Assembly: GCA_002363955.1 (NCBI GenBank)
Contig: DEXE01000004.1
Location: 1-64,000, forward strand
DNA length: 64,000 bases
Direction of reading: 5' to 3'
From: Methylophaga sp. UBA3192
GTDB taxonomy: Bacteria > Pseudomonadota > Gammaproteobacteria > Nitrosococcales > Methylophagaceae
The notes beneath the pieces were generated by a model. It was not told where the DNA came from, ran no database searches, and saw nothing but the letters and a program-made list of their open reading frames with translations. The position numbers and the translations under genes were made by a program. Position 1 is the stretch's first letter; each line of letters starts with the position of its first letter. Below, piece by piece: positions 42,986-53,762 of this stretch.

Positions 42986-44248
42986 ATGAATGCCACCAGT
43001 AAACTGTTTTTTTCATCGCTGCTCAGCGGCAGAAATCTGTTTTACCTTGTTTTAATAATTGTTTTCAGTGGCTTGACGCTCGCCGGTATCTGGTTACTGG
43101 TTTCCGGACAATATGTTCTGGTCTATCCCGATCCCCTGGTCACCGCTGCAGCCAGTGGTTTAAGCGTTATCCTAGCGGTGATATTTGCCTTGATGGTCGC
43201 TTATCAGCCGTTACGCAAAATCAAGCAATCCATGGATGAAATGGAACTACAGAATCGTCATAACCAGGACGCTATTCTGCGGTTGCTGGATGAAATGGGT
43301 GATCTGGCTGACGGTGATCTGACCGTTACAGCCACTGTGACCGAAGATATCACCGGCGCAATTGCTGACTCCGTCAACTACACCATTGATGCATTACGCA
43401 GCCTGGTCGCACAGATTAACTCAACGACATTGCAGGTAGCCTCTGCAGCTCAGGAAACCCAGGCGACCGCGTTACACTTAACCGACGCCAGTGAGCACCA
43501 GGCACAACAGATTTCTGAAGTCAGCTCGGCGATTACTCAAATGGCGGCCTCTATCGAACTGGTTTCAGAAAATGCCAGCCAGTCTTCTGAAGTTGCGAAG
43601 CAATCGGTAAGCCTCGCCGTACAAGGTAACGGGGCAGTAAAAAAAGCCATCCACGGAATGGATACCATCCGTGAACAAATCCAGGAAACCTCCAAACGCA
43701 TGAAGCGTTTGGGTGAAAGCTCCCAACAAATCGGTGAAATCGTTGAATTGATCAATGACATCGCTGAACAAACCAATATTCTGTCTTTGAATGCTGCCAT
43801 TCAGGCCGCTATGGCGGGTGAAGCCGGTCGAGGTTTTGCGGTGGTTGCTGACGAGGTTCAGCGACTGGCGGAACGTTCAGGCAGTGCTACCCGGCAGATT
43901 GATGCTTTGGTTCGCACCATTCAAAGTGATACCAGCGAAGCCATCAGTTCCATGGAGCAAAGTACCGCTGAAGTGGTTTCCGGAGCTCGCTTATCACAAG
44001 ATGCCGGTGCTTCTCTGGAGCAGATTGAAACCGTATCTCAACAATTGGCAGAATTGATTAACAATATTTCCAGCAATGCAAAACAACAGGCAACAGCGGC
44101 GATTGGTACTTCAGAAAATATGAGTGTGATTCAGGAAATCACCATGCAGACTTCAACCGGAACCAATGAGAGCGCGGCAGCGATCGGCAGACTGCTTGAA
44201 CTGACCAACGAACTGCGTAAGTCAGTCTCCGGTTTCAAATTACCCTGA
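42986..44248 (+). CDS. pilJ: Methyl-accepting chemotaxis protein PilJ, short form
   Basis: The receptor of the Pil-Chp system. It has 420 residues, against about 680 in Pseudomonas. Two membrane segments near residues 16-42 and 51-74 are only about ten residues apart, so there is no periplasmic sensor domain. The signalling tip EIVELINDIAEQTNILSLNAA and EAGRGFAVVADEVQRLAERS is intact. It is followed by chpA after 28 bp with no pilK. Position and sequence support PilJ; the missing sensor is unusual. Confidence 0.88.
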   Translation: MNATSKLFFSSLLSGRNLFYLVLIIVFSGLTLAGIWLLVSGQYVLVYPDPLVTAAASGLSVILAVIFALMVAYQPLRKIKQSMDEMELQNRHNQDAILRLLDEMGDLADGDLTVTATVTEDITGAIADSVNYTIDALRSLVAQINSTTLQVASAAQETQATALHLTDASEHQAQQISEVSSAITQMAASIELVSENASQSSEVAKQSVSLAVQGNGAVKKAIHGMDTIREQIQETSKRMKRLGESSQQIGEIVELINDIAEQTNILSLNAAIQAAMAGEAGRGFAVVADEVQRLAERSGSATRQIDALVRTIQSDTSEAISSMEQSTAEVVSGARLSQDAGASLEQIETVSQQLAELINNISSNAKQQATAAIGTSENMSVIQEITMQTSTGTNESAAAIGRLLELTNELRKSVSGFKLP

Positions 44249-44276
44249 TGCAGGCTGAGCCAGCGGAGATTTGCAT

Positions 44277-47200
44277 ATGACCCAATCCAGAGGCAATTAC
44301 CATGCCCTGACATGGCTTCAGGATGAATTGCAGAATTCACTCGCTGCGGCATTGCAATCTGTCCAGACATTTATCGAGGATCCTCAACAGTCTGAATCAC
44401 TGAGCCGCTGTGTCGAACATTTGTATCAAGTCAACGGTACTCTGGAAATGCTTAATCTGGATGGCGCCCAGATGCTCGCTGCTGAAATGCAATCCGTTGC
44501 GGGTTATCTGCGTTCTTTCCCGGAAGATAAACAAAACCAGGCATTGGAAACCTTGACTCGCAGCATGATTTTGCTGCCGACGTATTTACAGAAATTAAAT
44601 GAGAAATTCCCCGACAATGCTTTATGTCTGCTGGACGCAATAAATGAATTGAGAGTATTACGAGATAAACCGGTGATTGCTAAAACAGATGTATTTACGC
44701 CGGATCTCTCACAAAAACTACCCGACAGCATTATCCCTAACCCAGGGCAGTCCGCTCCACCACTGGAATTGGAAAGACACAAAATAGCCCACGTATTTCA
44801 ACACTTGTTGTTGACCTGGATGCGTGAAAAAGATGACAAAAACCTGCGGAAAATGCGTGGGATTTTGCGTCATCTGCGGTTGCAGTGTCTGCAGGAAAAA
44901 ACCACCTTATTCTGGTGGGTGGCAGAAGCCTTGCTTGAAGGCCTGGCCCACAGAGGTATTCGGGATGAAGATACTGCCAAACAGCTTATTGGCAAAATGG
45001 CCTCACCGATAAGACTGGTCTGTGAAGGTGATGAAAACTCCTTAGTGGCCGGATATCCGGAAACCTTATTAAAACAACTGTTACTACTGGTTGCCAGCTC
45101 AAGCAGCTATGGGCCACTGGTCACTGGCGTTAAACAAAGCTTTGACCTGACATTTTATGACCAGGCTTCACAGCTTATTGGCCACAGCGATTCTGCACTG
45201 GTAGAAGCGCAAAATGCTCTGCTCGAACAGCTCGAAGAATTAAAAGAACGTATCAGTCAGTTTGATGTTGCAGAAGATCAAGCCGACGAGGCGGTCAACG
45301 ATATCAGCCTGCAATTGCTCAGCATGGCGGATACGCTGTCACTACTGCAGCATCAGGCGCAAAGTAATTGCTTACATAGTCAACACACTGCCCTGCAAAG
45401 ATGTCTGGCAACGGATAAGTCCTACCATGCACAGTTAACCAGTCTGGCTGATGATTTGCTGCAAATTGAAGCAAGACTCAGACAAACCGATGCATCGGAT
45501 GCAATTCATCGTCAGTTACAAAAAACCGTTTTAACGGAATGCCTTAATGAATTGGCCAGCATTAAAGAATTGCTGATCCAGCAATCAAATCATCAGGCTG
45601 AAGATACTGATGAAATGCAGGAAAACTTAACCAATAGTTTACGGATGCTGGCAGGCAGCCTGGATGTTCTGGATATCAATATCGCTGCAAACCTGTTTAC
45701 TTCTCTTGCCAATAAATTTGCGGATGAAACGTCATTATTAACCGCCCCTCATGACCAACAGAACCTGGCAGAAATACTTGCTTCAGCAGAAATCTATCTG
45801 GACGATCTGCACCGGACCGGCCAGGCTGATGAGAATCTTCTGCAAACAGCCCTGCAAACATTACAAAATTACGGTCAAAGCTCTGGGCGAACCCACGCAT
45901 TGGATCTGCCCGACATTAATTTTTCTGTTGATGCATCGAGAGAAAACGCATCAGCCGCTGAAAAGCAGAAACTAAGCTCGGTTGCTCTATATATCAAAGC
46001 ACTCGAGGATAAAGCAACAGATACCGATGCCCCTCCACTCAGCATCACGGTAACGGAACAGGAATCTGTTGAACCCGAAGGCATCCCCCAGCCAGCAGAT
46101 CAGGATCAGGCTGTGGAACTACCCGAGATTGATTTTTCTGCCGATGATTCTATTACCTTCAAGTCAGCTGCTGAAAAACCAAAATTGAGTTCTGTCGATC
46201 TATATATCAAGGCACTCGAAGACAGGGAAACAGATACTGATACCTTGCAGTTTGAAGATTACGATCCGCTTGCTGCAGACTCCAGCGAGCGCGTCACTGA
46301 AGCGGAAACATTGGCGTTGCAGGATGATCAGTCAACCGTCCTCAGCACTGGTCAGAAAGCCGATGAGCACCCGCAACCCGTTGAACTTGAAGAACGAACG
46401 CCTTCGACTGCTGAGCACTTTGAAAGCGGTGATAGTCCTGTAGCCGGAAACTGGCTATTCGAAGAACATATTAATCCTGAAATTGCCGAAGTTTTTGTTG
46501 AAGAAGCCGATGAGGTTTTAACTGACTTGCAGCAATTATTGCCAATATGGAGTGAAACACCAGAAACCGGTGACATCGCGACTATCCGTCGTCATTTTCA
46601 TACCCTTAAAGGCAGCGGCCGGATGGCCGGTGCAACCACCATCGCTGATATGGCACAAGCAGTTGAACATATACTGAATCGAGTTTTGGACGATGAATTA
46701 CCTGTTTCGGATGAAATCATGGCGCTCGCCATGGAGGCAGTTCCTGAAATTAAAAACTGCTTAACATTATTTACCCAGGCAGAGTCTGATTTTACCGAAT
46801 CCGCACAAGCATTAACCATTCTGGCCCAACAACTTGCAGAACAGGAGAATGTGCTGGAAATTGCTGATGAAGATGACGAAGACAAGGCACTGCGGGATAT
46901 TTTCTATCAGGAAGCAGAGCAGCATCTGCAAACCCTGTTTGCAGAAACCGCTATTCTGCAAACCGGTAAAGTCATCAACAAAACCATGCTCAGTGCAGCA
47001 CACTCTCTGAAAGGCTGTGCCAATATTGCCAATGTAAAACCCGTCGCGATAATTGCCACTCAACTGGATCAGACTTTCCGTAACCTTTACCATCAGCAGC
47101 AAACCTTCACTGATGCGTCCATCAGTGAATTGAATGACATTATTGTTGAACTGGGTCAGTTACTGCAGTCCGTTAAAACGGGGACAGAAGAACCTGATAT

Positions 47201-49988
47201 TCGTCTACTGGACCGCCGGATTTTCGAACTTTGTCCCAAAAAATCAGAACAATCCTACAGTGCACGACTCGATCCTGAACAACTTGTCAGTTTCCTGGAG
47301 GAAACGGACAGCCTGTTAAATGAATACGGTCAGCAGCTTGAAATATGGCAGCAATCAAATGATGAGGCTCCCTTAGTCCTTCGGCAGACGCTAAACACAC
47401 TGGCAGAGAATGCGGAAAACAGCGCATTGCCTCAACTCGCAGCACTTTATCAACTGATGCAGCGCCTGATAATGCATCCACAGAGTCGCAGTGATAATTT
47501 AAGTGGACTGCTTGATGAAGCTTTAGAAATTGTAAATGATCAGATTGAAGCACTGATACAACACAAAGCACCAGCGGATTTCACAAATTTCCGTGAACAA
47601 ATCCGTTCCACCCTGACGGCTTTGGACGATATCTCAACGGTCGATGTTGATCCTGAAATTCTGGAAGCTTTTACTGAAGAAGCGGCAGAATTGTTGATAT
47701 CAACTGATCAGGCTATCAAACAATGGCAGACTGAACCGGAAAACCCAGCTGGCTCAATGCAGTTGCAGCGTGATTTACACACACTTAAGGGTGGCGCGAG
47801 GTTAACAGCCACCACGGCAATGGCTGATCTGACACATCAAACCGAGACGTTGGTACTTTCTGTTTCAGATCGTTCAGAACAACCTGAGGAAAGCTTTTTT
47901 AGTCTGTTGCAACGCTGTCAGGATCGCCTGACAGAAATGCAGGAACAACTGGCTAACAGAAGCCACATTCCAGCCGCGACCGATCTACTGCACGATATTC
48001 AGCAATACTCAGGTTATATTCCGGCAGATATCGACAATATCGACACGTTGCCGGAGCAAGCACCTTTCATTGATCTGCCCCGGTCGGAAGCAAGCAGTTT
48101 TGCCAGGGATTCATCCGATAACACCACTCCCAGCCCGCAAAGCTCTGAGAAAATCAGAGTCCGGGCTGACCTGCTGGATTATCTGAGTAACTTTGCCGGT
48201 GAGGTCAGTATTACCCGTGACCAGGTCACCCAGCAACATGGTGTGATGCATCAGCAGCTTGAGGAGATGGAGGAGACGGTAGCCCGTTTGCATGAACAGC
48301 TTCGCAAACTGGAAATAGAAACCGAAACACAGATCCTGTTCCGTTATGAAGACACGGTCCATGATGCGAACGAAGAATTCGATCCACTGGAACTGGATCG
48401 TTTTTCCACCATCCAGCAACTCTCGCGCAGTCTGACCGAAACGGTTAACGATTTGAATAATATCAGCCGTTCGATGGGTAACCTGATGCGTGAGACCGAT
48501 ATTCTGCTGCTACAGCAATCCCGGTTGAATACAGACTTACAACAAGGCCTGATGCACACCCGTCTGCTGCCATTTAATTCAATAGTGCCGCGACTGGAAA
48601 GAATTGTCCGGCAAACCAATAGTGAGCTGAATAAACAATCCAGATTAACTGTCAGTGGCGCGGATTTGGAACTGGATCGAACTATCCTGGATAGGCTGGT
48701 GGCTCCGATTGAACATATTCTGCGTAATGCCATTGCGCATGGTTTGGAAACAGCAGATGAACGTTCGCAACAAGGTAAAGATCCAAGTGGCCAACTTCAA
48801 ATCAGTATGCAACGTGAAGGATCAGAGGTCTTGATCACCATTGCTGATGACGGTCAGGGACTGAACATCGAAAAAATCAAACAACGAGCGATCTCGCAGA
48901 ACTTAATCGATCCCTCCAACATCCCCAATGAGCAGGCACTGATTCAGTTGATTCTGACCTCAGGGTTCAGTACTGCCGACAAGATATCTCAACTCGCTGG
49001 CCGGGGAGTTGGTATGGACGTTGTCAGCAATGAAATCCGTGCTCTCAAAGGTCGTCTGTCAATCAGCTCTCAACCAGGTAAGGGAACTCAGTTTAACCTG
49101 CGTCTCCCACTGACACTGTCAGTGATGCAGGCGTTATTGATCTCGGTAAATCAGCAGCAGTTTGCTGTACCGCTTTCGGCGGTCAATGCCGGTGGGCGGA
49201 TCAGTCTTCAGCAGATTGGTGAATTGATGGCCCAGGAAAAACCGACATATACATTTCATGGCGAACACTATGATTTTGTTCCACTGAGTAACCTGCTCGG
49301 CCAACCACTTAATCTGCTGGAGAATCTACGTCAGCAAATGCCATTGCTACTGTTCCGCAGTGGCGATATCAAAATTGCGTTGGCTGTTGACAGTATTGAT
49401 AGCAACCGGGAAATTGTTATCAAATCTGTGGGAACTCAGCTTGCTCAGATCAGCGCCATTAACGGTGCAACCATTCTCGGTGATGGGCGGGTGATCTTTA
49501 TCCTGGATATCCCGACCTTAATTGAAAGCTATCAAAAGCCCAGTGGTACGATAAACCTGCAGCAAGCTAGTGAGAGCTTCCAGCAAATCGAAGTTAACCG
49601 TAAACCACTGGCAATGATCGTGGATGATTCGATTACAATGCGTAAAGTGACCGGCAGTCTGTTAACACGCTTGGGTTTTGATGTGATGACCGCAAAAGAT
49701 GGTGTGGATGCACTGGCGCAACTTTACGAACAAACCCCGGATATCGTGCTACTGGATGTCGAAATGCCGCGTATGGACGGATTTGAATTCGCATCCATTA
49801 TCCGGAATGACACGCAGTTTAAACATTTACCTATCGTGATGATTACCTCCCGAACCGGAGACAAACACCGCCAGCGGGCATTAAGCATCGGTGTAAATGC
49901 CTACCTTGGTAAACCCTATCAGGATGATGAGTTGATTATTTCACTGAAACAACAACTTGCTTATCGATATCCGAACGAAAAGCGTTGA
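44277..49988 (+). CDS. chpA: Hybrid chemotaxis histidine kinase ChpA (CheA/PilL)
   Basis: The central kinase of the twitching motility chemosensory system, 1903 residues. Three clear Hpt sites are H775 (HTLKGSG), H909 (HSLKGCA) and H1168 (HTLKGGA), and the N-terminal 600 residues resemble degenerate Hpt modules. Dimerisation begins near 1290, the ATPase at about 1465-1610 (HILRNAIAHG, AGRGVGMDVV), then CheW, then a C-terminal receiver with D1827 (VLLDVEMPRMDG). The ATG at 44277 has GGAG 8 bases upstream, unlike the TTG six bases earlier. The linker holds a duplicated segment. Confidence 0.93.
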   Translation: MTQSRGNYHALTWLQDELQNSLAAALQSVQTFIEDPQQSESLSRCVEHLYQVNGTLEMLNLDGAQMLAAEMQSVAGYLRSFPEDKQNQALETLTRSMILLPTYLQKLNEKFPDNALCLLDAINELRVLRDKPVIAKTDVFTPDLSQKLPDSIIPNPGQSAPPLELERHKIAHVFQHLLLTWMREKDDKNLRKMRGILRHLRLQCLQEKTTLFWWVAEALLEGLAHRGIRDEDTAKQLIGKMASPIRLVCEGDENSLVAGYPETLLKQLLLLVASSSSYGPLVTGVKQSFDLTFYDQASQLIGHSDSALVEAQNALLEQLEELKERISQFDVAEDQADEAVNDISLQLLSMADTLSLLQHQAQSNCLHSQHTALQRCLATDKSYHAQLTSLADDLLQIEARLRQTDASDAIHRQLQKTVLTECLNELASIKELLIQQSNHQAEDTDEMQENLTNSLRMLAGSLDVLDINIAANLFTSLANKFADETSLLTAPHDQQNLAEILASAEIYLDDLHRTGQADENLLQTALQTLQNYGQSSGRTHALDLPDINFSVDASRENASAAEKQKLSSVALYIKALEDKATDTDAPPLSITVTEQESVEPEGIPQPADQDQAVELPEIDFSADDSITFKSAAEKPKLSSVDLYIKALEDRETDTDTLQFEDYDPLAADSSERVTEAETLALQDDQSTVLSTGQKADEHPQPVELEERTPSTAEHFESGDSPVAGNWLFEEHINPEIAEVFVEEADEVLTDLQQLLPIWSETPETGDIATIRRHFHTLKGSGRMAGATTIADMAQAVEHILNRVLDDELPVSDEIMALAMEAVPEIKNCLTLFTQAESDFTESAQALTILAQQLAEQENVLEIADEDDEDKALRDIFYQEAEQHLQTLFAETAILQTGKVINKTMLSAAHSLKGCANIANVKPVAIIATQLDQTFRNLYHQQQTFTDASISELNDIIVELGQLLQSVKTGTEEPDIRLLDRRIFELCPKKSEQSYSARLDPEQLVSFLEETDSLLNEYGQQLEIWQQSNDEAPLVLRQTLNTLAENAENSALPQLAALYQLMQRLIMHPQSRSDNLSGLLDEALEIVNDQIEALIQHKAPADFTNFREQIRSTLTALDDISTVDVDPEILEAFTEEAAELLISTDQAIKQWQTEPENPAGSMQLQRDLHTLKGGARLTATTAMADLTHQTETLVLSVSDRSEQPEESFFSLLQRCQDRLTEMQEQLANRSHIPAATDLLHDIQQYSGYIPADIDNIDTLPEQAPFIDLPRSEASSFARDSSDNTTPSPQSSEKIRVRADLLDYLSNFAGEVSITRDQVTQQHGVMHQQLEEMEETVARLHEQLRKLEIETETQILFRYEDTVHDANEEFDPLELDRFSTIQQLSRSLTETVNDLNNISRSMGNLMRETDILLLQQSRLNTDLQQGLMHTRLLPFNSIVPRLERIVRQTNSELNKQSRLTVSGADLELDRTILDRLVAPIEHILRNAIAHGLETADERSQQGKDPSGQLQISMQREGSEVLITIADDGQGLNIEKIKQRAISQNLIDPSNIPNEQALIQLILTSGFSTADKISQLAGRGVGMDVVSNEIRALKGRLSISSQPGKGTQFNLRLPLTLSVMQALLISVNQQQFAVPLSAVNAGGRISLQQIGELMAQEKPTYTFHGEHYDFVPLSNLLGQPLNLLENLRQQMPLLLFRSGDIKIALAVDSIDSNREIVIKSVGTQLAQISAINGATILGDGRVIFILDIPTLIESYQKPSGTINLQQASESFQQIEVNRKPLAMIVDDSITMRKVTGSLLTRLGFDVMTAKDGVDALAQLYEQTPDIVLLDVEMPRMDGFEFASIIRNDTQFKHLPIVMITSRTGDKHRQRALSIGVNAYLGKPYQDDELIISLKQQLAYRYPNEKR

Positions 49989-50010
49989 GAATAACTCACT
50001 AAAGGCGATT

Positions 50011-50496
50011 ATGAGCAAAGAATCTGATTTCATTCATTGCATGTTGATACCGCTCAGACAGCATTATTTATTGCTGCCGAACCCAACGATTGCTGAAGTC
50101 ATTCCATTACCTCATCTTACAGAGAGCGATATTGACTCAGCCTGGTATATCGGCCAGTTCTTCTGGCGTGAATTACCATTACAGGTGATAGACTTGGAAA
50201 CGCTGATCGGCAGTGGTCAACAAAGCAAGCGACAAATCAACAAACTTTGTGTGATCAATGGCATCAATAATGATGCAAAAATAAAAAACTATGCGGTTGC
50301 CTGCTGTGGTGCTCCGCAGCTTATCACTATCAATGAAACCGCCCTGCAACCCACTCATGACATTGTTGACTCCGACTGGTTGCACTGCCAGATAAAGATT
50401 GGCTCCAATGTGGCGTTTATCCCAAAATTAGACAATATTGAAACTCACCTGCAAAACAGTTTGTCCGGTAGTACATCCTCTGACAATTTGCTTTAA
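50011..50496 (+). CDS. chpC: CheW-like protein ChpC
   Basis: A 161-residue CheW-fold adaptor that closes the Pil-Chp operon. LRQHYLLLPNPTIAEVIPL and WRELPLQVIDLETLIG match the fold. The start MSKESDF follows AAAGG; an in-frame start 18 codons upstream lies inside chpA. Identity as ChpC rests mainly on its place after chpA. Confidence 0.8.
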   Translation: MSKESDFIHCMLIPLRQHYLLLPNPTIAEVIPLPHLTESDIDSAWYIGQFFWRELPLQVIDLETLIGSGQQSKRQINKLCVINGINNDAKIKNYAVACCGAPQLITINETALQPTHDIVDSDWLHCQIKIGSNVAFIPKLDNIETHLQNSLSGSTSSDNLL

Positions 50497-50505
50497 GATA
50501 CCGGC

Positions 50506-52446
50506 ATGAAAACTCACATTCGACTAGCAATGCTGCTGATGCTTGCAGCTTTTTTACCCGTTCAGGCCTTTGCTGAAACGGATCTCAATCAACAGCGAAA
50601 GCTATATCAGCAAGCCAAAAAAGCGTTACAGACGCATCAACTGACTCAGTTCCGCCAACTGCAGGATCAGCTGGAAGACTATCCATTGCAGGAATATCTG
50701 GATTATTTATATCTGCAACACCGGCTAAACGATGCCGAAACGGCAAATATCAGGGAGTTTCTGCAAACCCGCGAAGAAAGTTTTTTCAAGGCACGTCTGC
50801 GCAGCGCCTGGCTGGATAAACTGGCGAGTAAACAACAGTGGCAACAGTATCTGGAGTTTTATCAGGCACCGCAATCCGCTACACGTGAATGCCACTATGC
50901 CCGAGCTTTGATCGCCAACAACCAGCCACAAGCCGCGGCCGAAGCATTTGAAAAACTCTGGTTAGTCGCAGCTTCACAAGACAAGGCCTGTGATCCTGTT
51001 TTTCATCACGCTGAACAGCGGGGCTGGCTGACCGATGAGTTACGCTGGCAACGGCTGCTGCTGGCATTACGTAACCAGCAGTTTCCTCTGGCCAACTATC
51101 TTGCCAAAACCGTAAAACAGAGCGGAACCGCTCAGGCATGGGCAAAACGCTGGGAAGATATACATAAAAATCCTGTTAGCTTGCTGTCACAATTACCCGC
51201 ATCAGCGCCCGCTCAGGGAGTTTCCCTGGCACAGGATGTTCCAATGGCTCGGGAAATCCTGGTTTATGGCTTAAAACGCTTAGCCAGACAAGATCCTGCA
51301 AAGGCGTATTCTCATTGGAAACGCCTGGAAAACCGTTATCAGTTTTCCACGGATGAACGCCACGATGTTCAGGGTAGCATTGGTCTTTGGGCCGCTTTGG
51401 ATCGTGACGATAAAGCACTCTACTATTACGGCGACACGCCAAATCACCCATGGCGTGTACGTGCCGCCTTATGGCAACAAAACTGGCCTGAGGTACAAAA
51501 AGCCATTGCCAGTCTGGATGAAAACACACGACAGGAAACACGTTGGCAATATTGGCTTGCCAGAAGTCTTGCCGAGTTGGGCCAACGTACTGAAGCCGAG
51601 GCTATATGGCGTACATTGGTGGACGAACGCGATTATTATGCATTTCTGGCCGCCGATAAAGTGGATGCAGAATATACGATGAACCATCACCCCATTGTCG
51701 CTGAACCACTGGAAACTAATGCCATCGTCAACTCTGCCCCTGTAAAGCGCATGCGTGAATTTTATCTGCAGGACGAACTACTTGATGCCCGGCGTGAAGC
51801 CTATTTTCTTCAGCAAACCTTGACTCCACGTGAGCTTCAGATCGTGGCAAACGAAACCCACAAATGGGGTTGGCATAATCAAACAATTGCCTTACTGGGT
51901 ACTGCACGTTACTGGGATGCATTGGATTTACGTTTCCCGGTGTTGTATGACACAGAAATGCGACAAGCCAGTGCGAATGTTGGAGTGGATGCCTCCTGGT
52001 TGCTGGCCATAGCCCGGCAGGAAAGTGCTTTTAACCCACAAGCACGCTCTCATGCTGGTGCGATGGGTCTGATGCAAGTGATGCCCGCTACCGGTAAACA
52101 GGTAGGGCGTTGGCTTAACAAGCCCTTACAGCATGACTCTGAACTCTATTACCCACCACGTAATATCGAGATGGGAAGTTTTTACATCCGTCGTATGCAG
52201 GATCAGTTTCAAAGCAATCCCGTGCTGGCAACTGCTGCGTATAATGCCGGTCCACATCGTGTTTCACGCTGGTTACCTGAACAAACCATGCCAGCTGATA
52301 TCTGGGTAGAAAATATTCCGTTCACCGAAACTCGCCGATATGTTCGTTCCGTTTTCAGTTTTGCCGCGACCTACGACTATCAGCGAAAACAACCCATCAA
52401 ACGAATGTTGGAACGGATGCCTGCGGTACAACCCAAAAACCCTTAA
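50506..52446 (+). CDS. slt: Soluble lytic murein transglycosylase Slt
   Basis: A periplasmic enzyme that cleaves peptidoglycan glycan strands to anhydromuropeptides. The 646-residue protein has a signal peptide (MLLMLAAFLPVQAFAE), a long alpha-superhelical U domain, and a C-terminal lysozyme-like domain with the catalytic glutamate in AIARQESAFNPQA, then GAMGLMQVMPAT and ATAAYNAGPHRV. It is 10 bp from cca. Confidence 0.94.
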   Translation: MKTHIRLAMLLMLAAFLPVQAFAETDLNQQRKLYQQAKKALQTHQLTQFRQLQDQLEDYPLQEYLDYLYLQHRLNDAETANIREFLQTREESFFKARLRSAWLDKLASKQQWQQYLEFYQAPQSATRECHYARALIANNQPQAAAEAFEKLWLVAASQDKACDPVFHHAEQRGWLTDELRWQRLLLALRNQQFPLANYLAKTVKQSGTAQAWAKRWEDIHKNPVSLLSQLPASAPAQGVSLAQDVPMAREILVYGLKRLARQDPAKAYSHWKRLENRYQFSTDERHDVQGSIGLWAALDRDDKALYYYGDTPNHPWRVRAALWQQNWPEVQKAIASLDENTRQETRWQYWLARSLAELGQRTEAEAIWRTLVDERDYYAFLAADKVDAEYTMNHHPIVAEPLETNAIVNSAPVKRMREFYLQDELLDARREAYFLQQTLTPRELQIVANETHKWGWHNQTIALLGTARYWDALDLRFPVLYDTEMRQASANVGVDASWLLAIARQESAFNPQARSHAGAMGLMQVMPATGKQVGRWLNKPLQHDSELYYPPRNIEMGSFYIRRMQDQFQSNPVLATAAYNAGPHRVSRWLPEQTMPADIWVENIPFTETRRYVRSVFSFAATYDYQRKQPIKRMLERMPAVQPKNP

Positions 52447-52455
52447 CATAGCGAT

Positions 52456-53682
52456 ATGGAATTATTTAAAGTCGGTGGCTGTGTTCGGGATCGCTTACTG
52501 GGACTCCCGGTTAAAGACCGTGATTGGGTGGTGGTTGGCAGCAATGTTAATGAAATGCTGGCCCAGGGATTTCGGCCGGTGGGTAAAGACTTCCCTGTAT
52601 TCCTGCATCCACAGACACATGAAGAATATGCGCTTGCCCGTACTGAACGCAAAACGGCGCCTGGCTATCATGGCTTCGAAATTCATGCATCACCGGAAGT
52701 GACCTTAGAAGAAGATTTGGCCCGGCGGGATCTGACCATCAATGCGATAGCTGAAGATGCTGAGGGTAATGTCATTGATCCTTTCAACGGACAAGTCGAT
52801 CTGCAAAATAAAATCCTCCGCCACACTTCTCCTGCTTTTGTTGAAGACCCGGTACGCGTTTTGCGACTTGCCCGTTTTTCTGCACGCTTTGGTTTTCAAG
52901 TTGCTGACGAGACCAGGCAATTAATTTCGCAAATGATTGCTAACGGTGAGCTGGAACATCTGGTTGCTGAGCGCGTCTGGCAAGAGCTGGAAAAAGCACT
53001 GCAAAGTAAACAACCCTCGCTGTTTTTCTACTGTTTACGTGAGGTGGGTGCCTTACATATTCTGTTTCCGGAAATTGATCGGCTGTTTGGCATACCGCAA
53101 ATTCCTAAATGGCACCCCGAAATTGATACCGGTGTGCATGTCATGCTGGTATTGGATCAGGCAGCCCGACTCAGCGATGATCTTGCTGTACGCTTTGCTG
53201 CTTTATGTCATGACTTAGGCAAGGGCACTACGCCTGCCGATATTCTGCCCAGTCATAAAGGCCATGAAAAACACAGTATTGCATTAACCCGTAACCTGTG
53301 TGAACGGTTACGTGTGCCACGCGAAATCAGCAGTCTGGCGATAAAAGTGGCAGAGTTTCATACTCACTGTCATTTATTATTCGAATTATCGGCTGCTGAC
53401 GTTTTAGCCGTATTTGAAGGCCTCGATGCCTTTCGTAAACCACAGCGGTTTTCACAATACTTGCTGGCTGGCGAAGCTGATTTTCGCGGTCGACCAGGCT
53501 ACGAAAACGCCGATATGCCGGAAAAAATCGCATTTCAGGCCTGTTTTGATGCTGCTTTACAGATTAATGCTGCACCGTTTGTCAGTGAAGGTCTGAAAGG
53601 ACCGGCCATCGCCGCCGCCATTGCAAGGCAGCGTTGCAAGGTTATTGATCAAGTGCTGAAACCATTTCGCAAAAAACACTGA
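52456..53682 (+). CDS. cca: Multifunctional CCA-adding protein Cca
   Basis: A tRNA nucleotidyltransferase that adds or repairs CCA. The 408-residue protein has the class II head with GGCVRDRLLG and the metal-binding DRDW, the RRDLTINA motif (ARRDLTINAIA) and an HD domain (CHDLGKGTTP) as in the E. coli multifunctional type. It follows slt by 9 bp. Confidence 0.95.
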   Translation: MELFKVGGCVRDRLLGLPVKDRDWVVVGSNVNEMLAQGFRPVGKDFPVFLHPQTHEEYALARTERKTAPGYHGFEIHASPEVTLEEDLARRDLTINAIAEDAEGNVIDPFNGQVDLQNKILRHTSPAFVEDPVRVLRLARFSARFGFQVADETRQLISQMIANGELEHLVAERVWQELEKALQSKQPSLFFYCLREVGALHILFPEIDRLFGIPQIPKWHPEIDTGVHVMLVLDQAARLSDDLAVRFAALCHDLGKGTTPADILPSHKGHEKHSIALTRNLCERLRVPREISSLAIKVAEFHTHCHLLFELSAADVLAVFEGLDAFRKPQRFSQYLLAGEADFRGRPGYENADMPEKIAFQACFDAALQINAAPFVSEGLKGPAIAAAIARQRCKVIDQVLKPFRKKH

Positions 53683-53762
53683 CTGGACAACTGCCTGAAC
53701 ATTACAGGCACCAAGTGCATGACGTATACTATTGTCTTTTTTTATCAGACAGGATTTCTTCC

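Noticed and set aside
53692..53710. TGCCTG/CAGGCA hairpin between cca and mch
   Set aside because: The stem is only 6 bp with no T-run, so it was not called a terminator.
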